From NCBI RefSeq assembly GCF_027563315.1, contig NZ_JAMKBJ010000009.1, positions 62,001-126,000 of the forward strand: a DNA stretch of 64,000 nucleotides, given 5' to 3'. The notes beneath the pieces are model-generated. The model was given only the letters and a program-made list of their open reading frames with translations. It did no database searches and was not told the origin of the DNA. The DNA comes from Paenisporosarcina quisquiliarum (GTDB taxonomy: Bacteria > Bacillota > Bacilli > Bacillales_A > Planococcaceae). Shown piece after piece: positions 8,019 to 16,456 of the stretch; position 1 is the first letter of the stretch; each line of letters opens with the position of its first letter. Both the position numbers and the translations under genes were made by a program.

Positions 8019-8471
8019 ATGAAGAAATATGTCAATTTCGGATTAATGATTGTTACCTCTACCACTATTATGTATGCACTTATGTATCTTAATGTTTATC
8101 AATTAGATCATATATTTTTCAGTGAAACTCGACTTTACATGGCCTTTATTATGGGATCTGTTATGGCTGTCGTAATGTTGCTTTTTATGCGCCATATGTA
8201 CACGAATAAACGATTGAATGTGATTATCTTTGTTGTTAGTGCAATCGTTTTTGCTAGCTCACTTGGACTGGTCCGTAGTCAATCAACAGTCGAAGATACT
8301 TCTTGGATGAAAGCAATGATTCCCCACCACTCTATTGCAATCTTGACAAGCGAGCGTGCAAATTTCTCAGACCCACGTGTACAAGTGCTTGCAGATAGTA
8401 TAATTGAGGCACAGCGTAAAGAGATAAAAGAAATGAAAAAACTTATAGAAGAACTGGAAGAGGAAGAGTAA
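8019..8471 (+). CDS. DUF305-type membrane protein
   Basis: A 150-aa protein with three hydrophobic segments (about residues 5-25, 37-57, 67-87) and a C-terminal helical tail carrying MKAMIPHHSIAI, the His-His motif of DUF305 proteins, then a glutamate/lysine-rich helix. The start is the ATG at 8019 behind AGAAGGAG; a longer frame from 7989 has no ribosome site. DUF305 proteins are often near copper or other metal genes, but none lie here. The function is unknown. Confidence 0.82.
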   Translation: MKKYVNFGLMIVTSTTIMYALMYLNVYQLDHIFFSETRLYMAFIMGSVMAVVMLLFMRHMYTNKRLNVIIFVVSAIVFASSLGLVRSQSTVEDTSWMKAMIPHHSIAILTSERANFSDPRVQVLADSIIEAQRKEIKEMKKLIEELEEEE

Positions 8472-8544
8472 TAATAGATGTTTCTATTAGTTTACTGCTC
8501 TTTTAAGTATGCGAAAAAGGTTGGAAGTTTCCATGGATTCATGA

Positions 8545-8581
8545 CAAAAAAGCTCACCTACCGTTATGGCAAGTGAGCTTT
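8545..8581 (-). terminator. Terminator of the LysM-3D gene
   Basis: AAGCTCAC pairs with GTGAGCTT, with a run of A on the left that becomes a T run for the minus-strand transcript. Confidence 0.8.
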
Positions 8582-8591
8582 AATAATAAGT

Positions 8592-9155
8592 TTATTTTAG
8601 AATTTTAATTTTAACTGTTTTGCGTCCCCATTTTAAAGCACTTGTCTGGTTTGGCATAAACAAATCGATTTTATTTCCTTTAATTGCACTGCCTGTATCG
8701 CCTGCAATCGCGTATCCGTAACCTTCAACGTATACTTTTGTTCCAAGTTTAATAACGCGTGGGTCAACAGAAATTACTTTTAAGTGTGGGTTCTTTTTTA
8801 AATTAATTCCAGTTGCCGTAATGCCAGAACACCCTCGGCAATTCGCTGTGTAGGCAGTTGTCGATACCATGAACTCTTTTACGACTGTGCCATTCGAACG
8901 GGATGGAGTCTTTTTCTTAGCTGCAGCAGTAGTAGTGCCTTTTTTTAATTTGATTTTTTGGTTCGGTTTAATTAAGTCGGATTTTAAGTTATTAATTGAT
9001 TTTAATGAAGAAACTGTAATGTTATATTGTCTGGAAATTTTATATAATGTGTCACCTTTTTTTACAGTGTGCACAGAAGCAGCAGCTTCCGAATCATTGG
9101 CAAATGCGACGAGGAACATTAGTACAAAACTTAACACGAAACTGAATTTTTTCAA
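8592..9155 (-). CDS. Secreted LysM and 3D-domain cell-wall protein
   Basis: A 187-aa exported protein. The signal peptide ends near ANDSEAAA. One LysM motif (about 28-72, VHTVKKGDTLYKISRQYN) binds peptidoglycan. A Lys/Thr/Ser linker follows, then a 3D domain (about 93-186) with MVSTTAYTANC, the ISVDPRVIKLGTKVYVEG strand, and the conserved DTGSAIKGNKIDLF holding catalytic-type aspartates. The arrangement matches B. subtilis YocH and the Rpf/MltA-like double-psi-barrel group, proposed to cut or remodel wall. Hairpins border it on both sides, so it is a single-gene unit. Confidence 0.9.
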   Translation of the reverse strand: MKKFSFVLSFVLMFLVAFANDSEAAASVHTVKKGDTLYKISRQYNITVSSLKSINNLKSDLIKPNQKIKLKKGTTTAAAKKKTPSRSNGTVVKEFMVSTTAYTANCRGCSGITATGINLKKNPHLKVISVDPRVIKLGTKVYVEGYGYAIAGDTGSAIKGNKIDLFMPNQTSALKWGRKTVKIKILK

Positions 9156-9347
9156 GTTGGTAGTTCTCCTTTATTTCTCGTTTGTAGAAATAAAATAACA
9201 TTTAAACATTACAGTTTCATGACAAAACATAAGATATTTCTTTACAATTTGAGGGTGTTTATATTACTAAGGAAAAATATTGCTTTTTTAAAGTTCAACA
9301 AAACATAGGTATTTCTGACTAATTCACTTAAAAATCGACGTGGAAAA

Positions 9348-9454
9348 ATGGCAGTGACCGCCACTTCGCTTTCCGTGGGCTTGGCTTCAGCCACCTACGG
9401 GGGTCTTCAGCTCAAGCTATTCCCACAGGAGTCTTCGTGGCGTTCCCTGCCTTA
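9348..9454. repeat. Palindromic repeat element, copy 2 (~107 bp)
   Basis: This copy starts ATGGCAGTGACCGCCAC and ends GTGGCGTTCCCTGCC. The ends pair with two mismatches. The internal small hairpin is GGCT-TC-AGCC, so the stem is kept while the loop differs from copy 1. It lies 1.6 kb from copy 1, same orientation. Otherwise the 9156-9661 intergenic region holds only the 9627-9655 terminator. Confidence 0.88.
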
Positions 9455-9618
9455 CATTTATTACGAGTATGAGGTTAATTCATAATGACCTTCTACCACT
9501 AGATGATGTGTTTACAGAACATCGATTGAACAACTTTTAATTGCATCCTATAGTCAACATTCATTTCTAAATTTAAAGTGGTTATAAAAACACCTGCCAT
9601 ACTAGTTCATGGCATATC

Positions 9619-9655
9619 AAAAAAAATCACCCCCATTAATTACAAATGAAGGTGA
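9619..9655 (-). terminator. Terminator of the flavoprotein gene
   Basis: TCACCCCCATT (9627-9637) pairs with AATGAAGGTGA (9645-9655) with wobble pairs. An A run at 9619-9626 gives T residues on the minus transcript. Confidence 0.7.
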
Positions 9656-9661
9656 TGAATC

Positions 9662-10570
9662 TTATTTATCGCTTCCTAATATTCCCTCGTGAGTTAACTC
9701 TACATTTACTGCCATCGCAGCTTCGGCCCCACTAGCAGCCGCTATGATTAATTGAGCTGGGTAAACATTAGACGCTTCTCCTGCAACAAATAGGCCATGA
9801 ATCTTCGTTTTTCCTACCTCATCTGAATGGTGCCCACCCGTATCATTTAGTTTAATTCCAAGACGAGTACCTAACTCACTTGCCTGTACGAGCTCTGGTG
9901 TAACAAACCCACCCACTCGTTCAATGATGTTTCCATTTTCCAACTCAATTTTTTGGAGCTTACCTTCTTTTCCAATCAAAAGTCGAATCGGACTTGTCTC
10001 AACCCTAAGCTCATTTTTTTGAATTTCTTTCGCTTGGCTTTTCGTCAGTTCTTCCCCATTCGTGAATATGACGAGATTTTGAGACCAATTGCGTAATATT
10101 TTGGCTGTGTGAAGGGTGTAATCAATTATTCCAAATAAAGCGAGTGGTTGATCTCGCACTTCCCAACCATCGCAATACGGACAGTTGAAGATACTTGTCC
10201 CATAAAAATCGCGCAAATTTGGGATGTTCGGAAATTTTTCTTTCACACCCGTGGCCAAAATGACTTTACGAGTGGCCCATTGTTTTTTCATTTCAGTTTT
10301 TACTAAGAACCCATTCTTTTCTTTCGTAATTTCCACCACTTTGTCTTTCAAAGTCTGGATAGTTGGGTACTGACTGAACTCTTGATGGGCAATGGCTCTG
10401 AATTCTGCTGGTTTTACGCCATCTCTCGTGATAAAACCGTGAGATGCATCCGTTATTTTATTGCGCGCCTCATCGCTATCGACTAACACTACATTTCTTC
10501 TTGCTCTTCCTAATACGAGAGTGGCATTTAATCCTGCTGGACCTCCACCTACTACTGTGCAATCTATCAT
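9662..10570 (-). CDS. Thioredoxin-reductase-like flavoprotein (CPYC)
   Basis: A 302-aa NAD(P)/FAD-dependent disulfide oxidoreductase. The FAD-binding motif VGGGPAGLNA begins at residue 7. The redox motif is C130-P-Y-C133 in NCPYCDGWEVRD, unlike the CATC of housekeeping TrxB, and GEASNVYPAQ near the end is the second FAD contact. CPYC with GWE/GYE marks a branch found in actinobacterial and bacillar genomes and in antibiotic dithiol oxidases such as HlmI/GliT. Substrate is unknown. AGGAGG precedes the ATG. It is divergent from the cupin gene at 10721. Confidence 0.85.
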   Translation of the reverse strand: MIDCTVVGGGPAGLNATLVLGRARRNVVLVDSDEARNKITDASHGFITRDGVKPAEFRAIAHQEFSQYPTIQTLKDKVVEITKEKNGFLVKTEMKKQWATRKVILATGVKEKFPNIPNLRDFYGTSIFNCPYCDGWEVRDQPLALFGIIDYTLHTAKILRNWSQNLVIFTNGEELTKSQAKEIQKNELRVETSPIRLLIGKEGKLQKIELENGNIIERVGGFVTPELVQASELGTRLGIKLNDTGGHHSDEVGKTKIHGLFVAGEASNVYPAQLIIAAASGAEAAMAVNVELTHEGILGSDK

Positions 10571-10720
10571 TCTCTTCCTCCTAAATGAACTATTCTAGGT
10601 AACGTGTTTCCCTATTGATACTTATAATCTTTCCTTCTTTGGATTCAATCAAACCGAAAGATTATTTTTTGTCCAAACGGGTAGTTATGCTATTAACAGC
10701 AACAAGAGGGAGGAGTAATT

Positions 10721-11221
10721 GTGATTAATTCAACTTATAAACTTTTCAAGTTTGATGATGATGGCACTATTCCTAATAATCCGGAATTACCAGTTATCTT
10801 ATATCCCGGTGTGTTCAAGCAGCATCCACAAGAAATCGAACCGACTTTCAGATTGAATAATTGGCGAAACAGTTGGGTTGATGGCGTATTTGACTATCAT
10901 CATTACCATAGCAATGCGCATGAAGTATTAGGGGTGCGCGCTGGATCGGCCGTATTAATTCTGGGTGGTAAAAGCGGGGAAACGGTTGAAGTTAGAACAG
11001 GAGATGTTTTGATATTGCCTGCCGGTACGGGGCATAAAAAAATAAAGGGCAGTGCAGATTTCGAAGTTGTTGGTGCATACGCTGAGGGCAAAGAATACAA
11101 CCTTAAAACAGGTCAATCCAATGAAAGACCACATGTTTTAAAAGAAATTAAGCAAGTTGCCTCCCCTTCAATGGATCCCGTATTCGGAAATTACGGACAA
11201 GTAATTGATCGATGGAATTAA
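10721..11221 (+). CDS. yjlB: Cupin-domain protein, YjlB-like
   Basis: A 166-aa single-domain cupin. It has HYHSNAHEVLGVRAGSAVLI and G-D-x-L-I-L-P-A-G-x-G-H (about residues 91-109), the two metal-coordinating cupin motifs. The pattern and length match B. subtilis YjlB, of unknown function. It starts at GTG behind GGGAGGAG. A perfect hairpin ends the gene. Its divergent neighbour is the CPYC flavoprotein. Confidence 0.82.
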   Translation: MINSTYKLFKFDDDGTIPNNPELPVILYPGVFKQHPQEIEPTFRLNNWRNSWVDGVFDYHHYHSNAHEVLGVRAGSAVLILGGKSGETVEVRTGDVLILPAGTGHKKIKGSADFEVVGAYAEGKEYNLKTGQSNERPHVLKEIKQVASPSMDPVFGNYGQVIDRWN

Positions 11222-11239
11222 ACGTGGTAATAAATAAAA

Positions 11240-11272
11240 GTTTCTTGTCACGATTAAATCGTGACAAGAAAC
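11240..11272. terminator. Bidirectional hairpin between cupin and coat genes
   Basis: GTTTCTTGTCACGATT pairs perfectly with AATCGTGACAAGAAAC. There is no long T run, but it sits between two convergent genes, so transcription termination is the likely role. Confidence 0.75.
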
Positions 11273-11282
11273 AAAATTAACA

Positions 11283-11912
11283 TTAATTAGGCATTGTACC
11301 TGGTTGAATATTTGATGGTGCGTAAGAATTTACAATAGCCATTGTGTCTTGTTGTGCAAGTTGTGGCACTTGATAGTAGTGGTGTTTGTTTTGATAAATT
11401 GAGACTTCGTATCCCATTTCAATACAGTTCGGTACTGAGTCTGCCAGTACTCGACGAACGACTGGATTTGACGTTTCTAAGGCCGCCATTGTTTTGAGTG
11501 CTGCACCTGACTTGTGGACGCCTAGCATAAAGCCTGAAATGATTTCATCCGTCAGCTCAGCAGAGGATTGAATCGGTTTCTTCGGTTGTGAAGGTTTTAA
11601 TCCATAAATGAAATCATTGTCTTGTTTCATCATGTATTTTTGCGTTGGTTTCGATGGGTCCATCCCTGTTTTGAAACACTCAGCCGTAATGTTGTACTCC
11701 TCTTGCATAAAGTGGAATTGACGATCCATCATCGTTAATAATTCTTGGTCTTGCACATGAGGGCGCAATAAAGTGTATTGGTTTAATCCCGCAACAGCAG
11801 AAGACAATACTTCATGAACATCAAACAGTTCGTGTCCACCATGATTCATTTGTGGAGGCACTGGACCTGTATGCATATTTTCGTGCATTTGACCTTGTGG
11901 ATTTTGAGTCAT
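11283..11912 (-). CDS. Spore coat protein with Coat F domain
   Basis: A 209-aa protein. The start ATG at 11912 follows AAGGAGGAAATT; a longer frame to 11984 has no ribosome site. The Gln/Met/His-rich N-terminus is followed by a helical Coat F domain (about 30-185): HEVLSSAVAGLNQYTLLRPH, then LLTMMDRQFHFMQEEYN and RVLADSVPNCIEMGYEVSIY. CotF-type proteins are coat or ferritin-like four-helix proteins. CotF of B. subtilis is shorter (about 160 aa). Expression during sporulation is inferred from family. Confidence 0.85.
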   Translation of the reverse strand: MTQNPQGQMHENMHTGPVPPQMNHGGHELFDVHEVLSSAVAGLNQYTLLRPHVQDQELLTMMDRQFHFMQEEYNITAECFKTGMDPSKPTQKYMMKQDNDFIYGLKPSQPKKPIQSSAELTDEIISGFMLGVHKSGAALKTMAALETSNPVVRRVLADSVPNCIEMGYEVSIYQNKHHYYQVPQLAQQDTMAIVNSYAPSNIQPGTMPN

Positions 11913-12057
11913 TAATGAATTTCCTCCTTGTTTCATGTAATGTGCATCAGAACTAGTTTGCAACGAAATGAAAATGCTATTCACAATAACTTAAAAAAGT
12001 CGTTTGAATCAAATCCAAAATTCAATCGAAACAATCTTAATAATCGCGATAAATAAA

Positions 12058-12094
12058 AAACGTGCAGAAGGATAAAATAATCCTCTGCACGTTT
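12058..12094 (-). terminator. Terminator downstream of the RND exporter gene
   Basis: AAACGTGCAGAAGGA pairs with TCCTCTGCACGTTT (one bulge), with an A run at 12055-12060 that gives Ts on the minus transcript. The relic repeat at 12178 lies between it and the gene. Confidence 0.8.
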
Positions 12095-12177
12095 AAATAT
12101 AGACAACTCTATTATAATTGTGGTCGGCTACATTTACTAAATATTTTAAAAGCGAAACTCTGTGAGAAGCGCTTTCT

Positions 12178-12244
12178 GTTGATTGGAGTGGAGGCGGCGA
12201 AAACAAGACTGCTCCTGCGGTTACTCGTCGCAAAGGAAATCAAC
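12178..12244. repeat. Degenerate Bacillaceae palindromic repeat
   Basis: It starts GTTGATTGGAGTGGAGGCGG and ends AAAGGAAATCAAC, so the outer GTTGATT / AATCAAC arms are intact. Inside are CTCCTGCGG and ACTCGTCGC fragments. This matches the pattern of the widespread intergenic repeat of Bacillus/Planococcaceae genomes (GTTGATTGGAG...ACTCCTGCGGG...GGAAATCAAC), shortened to 67 bp. The match is from memory of the family. Confidence 0.7.
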
Positions 12245-12279
12245 ATTTACTGCAATGGCACGTTTTTGCCATCTAATTT

Positions 12280-15200
12280 TTATTCTTCTTCTTCGGAAAG
12301 TTTTCTTTTTCGGAACTTCCCTAAAAATTCATATACCACAGGCACTACAATCAGTGTTAGTAACGTCGAGCTTGTAAGTCCACCAATTACCGTAACGCCC
12401 AATCCTTTGGAAATCAAGCCACTGCCTTCTGCGCCAATCGCTAATGGAATCAATGCGCCGATTGTTGCAATTGCTGTCATCAAGATTGGTCTTAATCTTG
12501 TTACGCCAGCTTCCAAAATTGCATCACGTGTACTCAAACCTTCTTTTTCTTTATGAATGACACGATCGACTAATACAATGGCATTTGTTACCACGATTCC
12601 AATAAGCATAAGTGCTCCTATCATCGTGGAAATGCTAATTGTTTCTCCAGCGATTAGCAAAGCAACTAATGCGCCACTGATAGTGAAAGGTAATGAGAAC
12701 AATATTGCAAACGGTGCAATCGCTCCGCCAAATGTCACCACTAGAATTAAGTAGACAATAGCAATCGCTGCTAACATAGCCAAACCAAGTTGCGTGAACG
12801 ATTCTTGCATATCCGCCGTTACTCCAGCTGTTTCGATGCTAACGTTCGCAGGAATATAGAGTTTATCGACTTTTTCCTGCACTACTTTCGATTCGGCAGA
12901 GATGTCATCGGTCGTTATTTTCCCTTTCACACTCGCATAAATCTGTCCATCTCTTCTCGTAACGGTATCAGACGTTTTTCCGTCTGTAACTGTGACAACA
13001 TCTTTAACTGCTACTTCCATTCCAAGTGGAGAAGGAATTGTTTTATTTAATAATTCTTCCAATGAATCTGGTTTTTGTTTCACAGTATCAATGTACACTT
13101 CGAATGTTTCGCCATCTTGCTCAATCGTCGTCAACATTTCACGCTGCACATTTGGATTTAGTGCCATTCCCACTTGAGCGGCTGTCAATCCGTATTGAGC
13201 AAGTTTTGTTTGATCTGCCACTAAAGTGTGTTCTTCATAGGAATCTGCAATCGTTGATCCTATATTAGCAATGTTTTTACCTTCATTTAGAATCTCTTCA
13301 ATATCACGAATTACAGGTTCAATCGTTTCCAAATCTTTACCATATACATAGTAGCTTATTTCATTACTGCCACCACTTGTTGCAAAGTCTTGTGATTTCC
13401 ATTCCCCTGCCGTCTTGAACTTTTGAACTTCTTTCATCGCTTGTTCTTTTTCTAATGTAAACTCTGGTGTCTCATCTTCATAAATCACATACATCAATGC
13501 TCCGTTGTTTTGTCCGGGCATCATCGGATTTTCACCACCGATTGATACTTGAACACTTTCCACATTTTTACGATCAATGAAGAAAGCCTCGACATCAGAA
13601 ACTGCCTCTTCTACATCTTCTTTCGTTTCACCTGGTTTAGGTGTATAGGTAACATACATCATTTTTTCATCTTCTTCAGGCAAGAAACTTGTTCCAACGA
13701 AAGGTACTAAAGCTAGACTGCCTGCGAAAAGGGCAATTGCCAATAATGTTGTAATTAATTTATGATTAAGTGTCCATTTAAGAATGGAACGGTAAACACC
13801 AGCAATTTTACCTGGTTTCTCAGGATCATGTGTATGCTTGTCACCTAATCCTTTTTTAAATAGTGAATGGGATAACATTGGTACTAACGTAATGGCCACT
13901 AATAGTGAAGCCAGTAATGCAAACACAATCGTTAATGCGAATGGTAAGAATAATTCGCCAACCATTCCTCCAACTAAACCAATTGGTAAAAATACAGCAA
14001 TCGTCACAAGAGTCGATGAAAGGATTGGGACAAACATTTCCTTTGTCGCTTCTCGAATGAGGGCTTTCCCTCTTAGCTGTTCAGTTGGTGATGCCATTCT
14101 TCTATATATGTTCTCCACAACAACGATAGAGTCATCAATTACTCGACCAATTGCTACGGTCATAGCCCCTAATGTCATCATGTTCAGTGTGATGTCCATT
14201 TGTTTAATCAGCAATACAGCGATTAATAATGATAGAGGGATTGAAATAATGGCAATCATAGTTGAACGTATATTTCTCAGGAATAGTAAAATAATCAATA
14301 CAGCAAACCCAGCACCAAATAATGCTTTACTCAACATCGTTTCTACTGATTTCTCAATTGGTTCACCTTGGTCAAATGTTAAGACGATTTCGAAGTCAGC
14401 ATTGTCCTTTTCAAATGCCTTCACTTCTTCTTTCATCAAATTCACAACATCTACTGTGTTGGCACCTTGAGACTTTACAACTTGGACAGCGATCGATTCC
14501 TTCCCATTCGTACGAGAAATTGATTCTGCTTTTCCAACGAATTCAATATCGGCCACTTCTCCCAATTCAACCATAGAAGGTTGTGCGGGAGCAGCACCTG
14601 GATTCGATGGAACAACCGGAATTTGAATTGCATTCAAGTCTTCAATAGATGTAATATCTCCATCGACAACTACAGATTTTTCCGTACCTTCAAACGGGAA
14701 CAAACCTAAAGGAAATGTTACGTCAGACCCTTTAACCATTCCTTTTACTGTCTCTTCATTTAGTCCGTATTCAGCCAACTTATCTTGATTGAATTTAAAA
14801 CTGATCTCATTCAGTTGTTGACCAGTAACTGCAACAGAAGATACACCTTCAATTCCTTCTAACGTAGGAACGAGGTTTGTTTCTATGTTTTCCGTCAGTT
14901 CGGCTAGACTATCTTTTTCACTTGATACACTGATTGCCGCTACAGGAAATGCATTAATGCTAATCCGCGCAACCTTGGGCTCTTGAGCACCTGTTGGCAA
15001 CGGAATATTTTTAAGAGCTGCAGCTACTTCCGCTTCCGCCTCCTTCATATCTGTACCAAATTCAAATTCAATTTGGAGTGAAGAAGCATTTTGATAAGAA
15101 GAAGACATAACCATCTTAACGCCTTCTAAATTTTGAACGGCTTTTTCATATGGTTCAGATAGTTCACTGACTACCTGGTCAGGAGTCGCTCCTGGATAAA

Positions 15201-15351
15201 TCGTTGTAGCAGTAACAACAGGAACCGTGATATCCGGTATTGTTTCAAGTTTCATTTGTAAACCAGCTGTTATACCGGCTACTGTTATAACAATGGTCAT
15301 TAACCATACTGCAAACTTGTTCTTTAAAACAAAATTAATGATGTGGTTCAT
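12280..15351 (-). CDS. swrC: RND-family multidrug or lipopeptide exporter (SwrC type)
   Basis: A 1023-aa AcrB/AcrD/AcrF-family proton antiporter in the cytoplasmic membrane. It starts with a hydrophobic segment, then a large extracytoplasmic loop, a TM4 motif GRVIDDSIVVVENIYRRM holding the proton-relay aspartate pair, a second large loop, and the final TM bundle. B. subtilis SwrC (YerP) is of similar length and exports surfactin and gives resistance to some drugs. No adaptor or outer-membrane gene is nearby, as expected for a Gram-positive RND pump. A TetR gene is divergent at 15485. Substrate is unknown. Confidence 0.93.
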   Translation of the reverse strand: MNHIINFVLKNKFAVWLMTIVITVAGITAGLQMKLETIPDITVPVVTATTIYPGATPDQVVSELSEPYEKAVQNLEGVKMVMSSSYQNASSLQIEFEFGTDMKEAEAEVAAALKNIPLPTGAQEPKVARISINAFPVAAISVSSEKDSLAELTENIETNLVPTLEGIEGVSSVAVTGQQLNEISFKFNQDKLAEYGLNEETVKGMVKGSDVTFPLGLFPFEGTEKSVVVDGDITSIEDLNAIQIPVVPSNPGAAPAQPSMVELGEVADIEFVGKAESISRTNGKESIAVQVVKSQGANTVDVVNLMKEEVKAFEKDNADFEIVLTFDQGEPIEKSVETMLSKALFGAGFAVLIILLFLRNIRSTMIAIISIPLSLLIAVLLIKQMDITLNMMTLGAMTVAIGRVIDDSIVVVENIYRRMASPTEQLRGKALIREATKEMFVPILSSTLVTIAVFLPIGLVGGMVGELFLPFALTIVFALLASLLVAITLVPMLSHSLFKKGLGDKHTHDPEKPGKIAGVYRSILKWTLNHKLITTLLAIALFAGSLALVPFVGTSFLPEEDEKMMYVTYTPKPGETKEDVEEAVSDVEAFFIDRKNVESVQVSIGGENPMMPGQNNGALMYVIYEDETPEFTLEKEQAMKEVQKFKTAGEWKSQDFATSGGSNEISYYVYGKDLETIEPVIRDIEEILNEGKNIANIGSTIADSYEEHTLVADQTKLAQYGLTAAQVGMALNPNVQREMLTTIEQDGETFEVYIDTVKQKPDSLEELLNKTIPSPLGMEVAVKDVVTVTDGKTSDTVTRRDGQIYASVKGKITTDDISAESKVVQEKVDKLYIPANVSIETAGVTADMQESFTQLGLAMLAAIAIVYLILVVTFGGAIAPFAILFSLPFTISGALVALLIAGETISISTMIGALMLIGIVVTNAIVLVDRVIHKEKEGLSTRDAILEAGVTRLRPILMTAIATIGALIPLAIGAEGSGLISKGLGVTVIGGLTSSTLLTLIVVPVVYEFLGKFRKRKLSEEEE

Positions 15352-15381
15352 TGTGTTTGTTCACTTCCACCCTACGTTATT

Positions 15382-15424
15382 TGACCAACCGGTCATAATC
15401 ACTCATAATATTACTGACTGGTCA
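15382..15424. promoter_or_regulatory. Putative TetR operator sites
   Basis: The divergent gap holds TGACC-AACC-GGTCA at 15382-15395 and TGAC-TG-GTCA at 15415-15424. Both are inverted repeats of related sequence. They sit between swrC and the TetR regulator gene, where such regulators normally bind. Confidence 0.65.
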
Positions 15425-15484
15425 TTCAAAGGTCAACTATCAACCTATTTTTTTACATTGTTTTTTCAGAAACGAGGCTTAAAT

Positions 15485-16348
15485 ATGACAAATAAAAAAC
15501 ATTTAATCATTGAACAGGCTCTGCACTTATTCGCCTCCAAAGGATTTGAATCTACATCCATCCAAGAAATTACCGATGCTTGTGGCATCTCAAAAGGTTC
15601 TTTTTATTTATCATTTAAATCAAAAGATGAATTGCTTCTTTCGATTTTTGAATATTTTTTCAGTGAAATATCGAAAAGATTCACAGAGCTTGATGCTTTG
15701 CAACACGTAACTCCTAAAGAAAAATTTCATCAGTTGTTGATTATTCAGTTCGAAGAAATTGACCGACATGCCGATTTTATCTTGATGCAAATTAGAGAAC
15801 AGACGAACCCATTGAACAAGAATATGACAGAACTGTTGGCTTCGATGCAGATACAACATCATACAATTTTGCATAAAACGTTTGTGGATGCTTATGGGAA
15901 AGATATTGAACCGTACGTTGCCGATCTGATTGTGATGGTAAAAGGTCTTGTTCATGGCTATATCGAAATTATCCTGACACATCGCCAACAATTAAATACG
16001 CATCAATTATCCGCTTTTCTTATGGATCGAATAGACGATATCGTTGCTTCTTTTTTATCAAGAATGCCAGAACCTTTTTTAAGTCTGCCTATGTTAAATA
16101 AGAATTTATTGCAAAATATAGCCTCTAATTCGCCAAAAAAAGTCCTCCTTCAGGAAGTCCTTGATTGCAGAACGAACACAGTCGATGAAGATTTACTTGT
16201 AACCTTGGATGTAATTGCGGAGGAATTAAAAAAAGATAAGCCCAGAATTCCTGTCATAAAAGGAATGTTGGCTAACCTTGATGGAAATGAGGAAATGCTT
16301 TCATTGCAGAACCAGTTGATGGTTTACGTTACGAATCAGAGGGATTGA
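15485..16348 (+). CDS. TetR/AcrR-family regulator of the RND exporter
   Basis: A 287-aa one-component repressor. The N-terminal TetR helix-turn-helix is typical: LIIEQALHLFASKGFESTSI then ITDACGISKGSFYLSFKSKD. The C-terminal part is longer than most TetR proteins (about 190-220 aa) and carries an extra helical tail of about 80 residues. The start ATG at 15485 begins MTNKKHLI behind a weak ACGAGG; a longer frame to 15227 runs back through the swrC promoter and is not used. Role in swrC control is inferred from position and the operator-like repeats. Confidence 0.85.
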   Translation: MTNKKHLIIEQALHLFASKGFESTSIQEITDACGISKGSFYLSFKSKDELLLSIFEYFFSEISKRFTELDALQHVTPKEKFHQLLIIQFEEIDRHADFILMQIREQTNPLNKNMTELLASMQIQHHTILHKTFVDAYGKDIEPYVADLIVMVKGLVHGYIEIILTHRQQLNTHQLSAFLMDRIDDIVASFLSRMPEPFLSLPMLNKNLLQNIASNSPKKVLLQEVLDCRTNTVDEDLLVTLDVIAEELKKDKPRIPVIKGMLANLDGNEEMLSLQNQLMVYVTNQRD

Positions 16349-16399
16349 ATGCGAAGTTAATTGTTATCCTATGTTCTAAAAATGTTATTTAAAAACACA

Positions 16400-16432
16400 A
16401 AAAAAGACTTGTCGCTGTGATAAGTCTTTTCT
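16400..16432. terminator. Terminator between convergent genes
   Basis: AAAAAGACTT pairs with AAGTCTTTT. Both flanks are suitable, and it lies between the TetR gene (right) and the HD-GYP gene (left). Confidence 0.7.
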
Positions 16433-16456
16433 TGCATGGTTAAAAGATGAAGTTTA

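Noticed and set aside
9595-9614. Inverted repeat TGCCAT...ATGGCA
   Set aside because: Only six base pairs with a loop of eight, no T run and no clear gene relation; a chance palindrome is likely.
15227-15484. Longer N-terminus of the TetR gene
   Set aside because: The extra 86 codons run back through the operators and into swrC on the other strand; TetR homology begins at the ATG at 15485.
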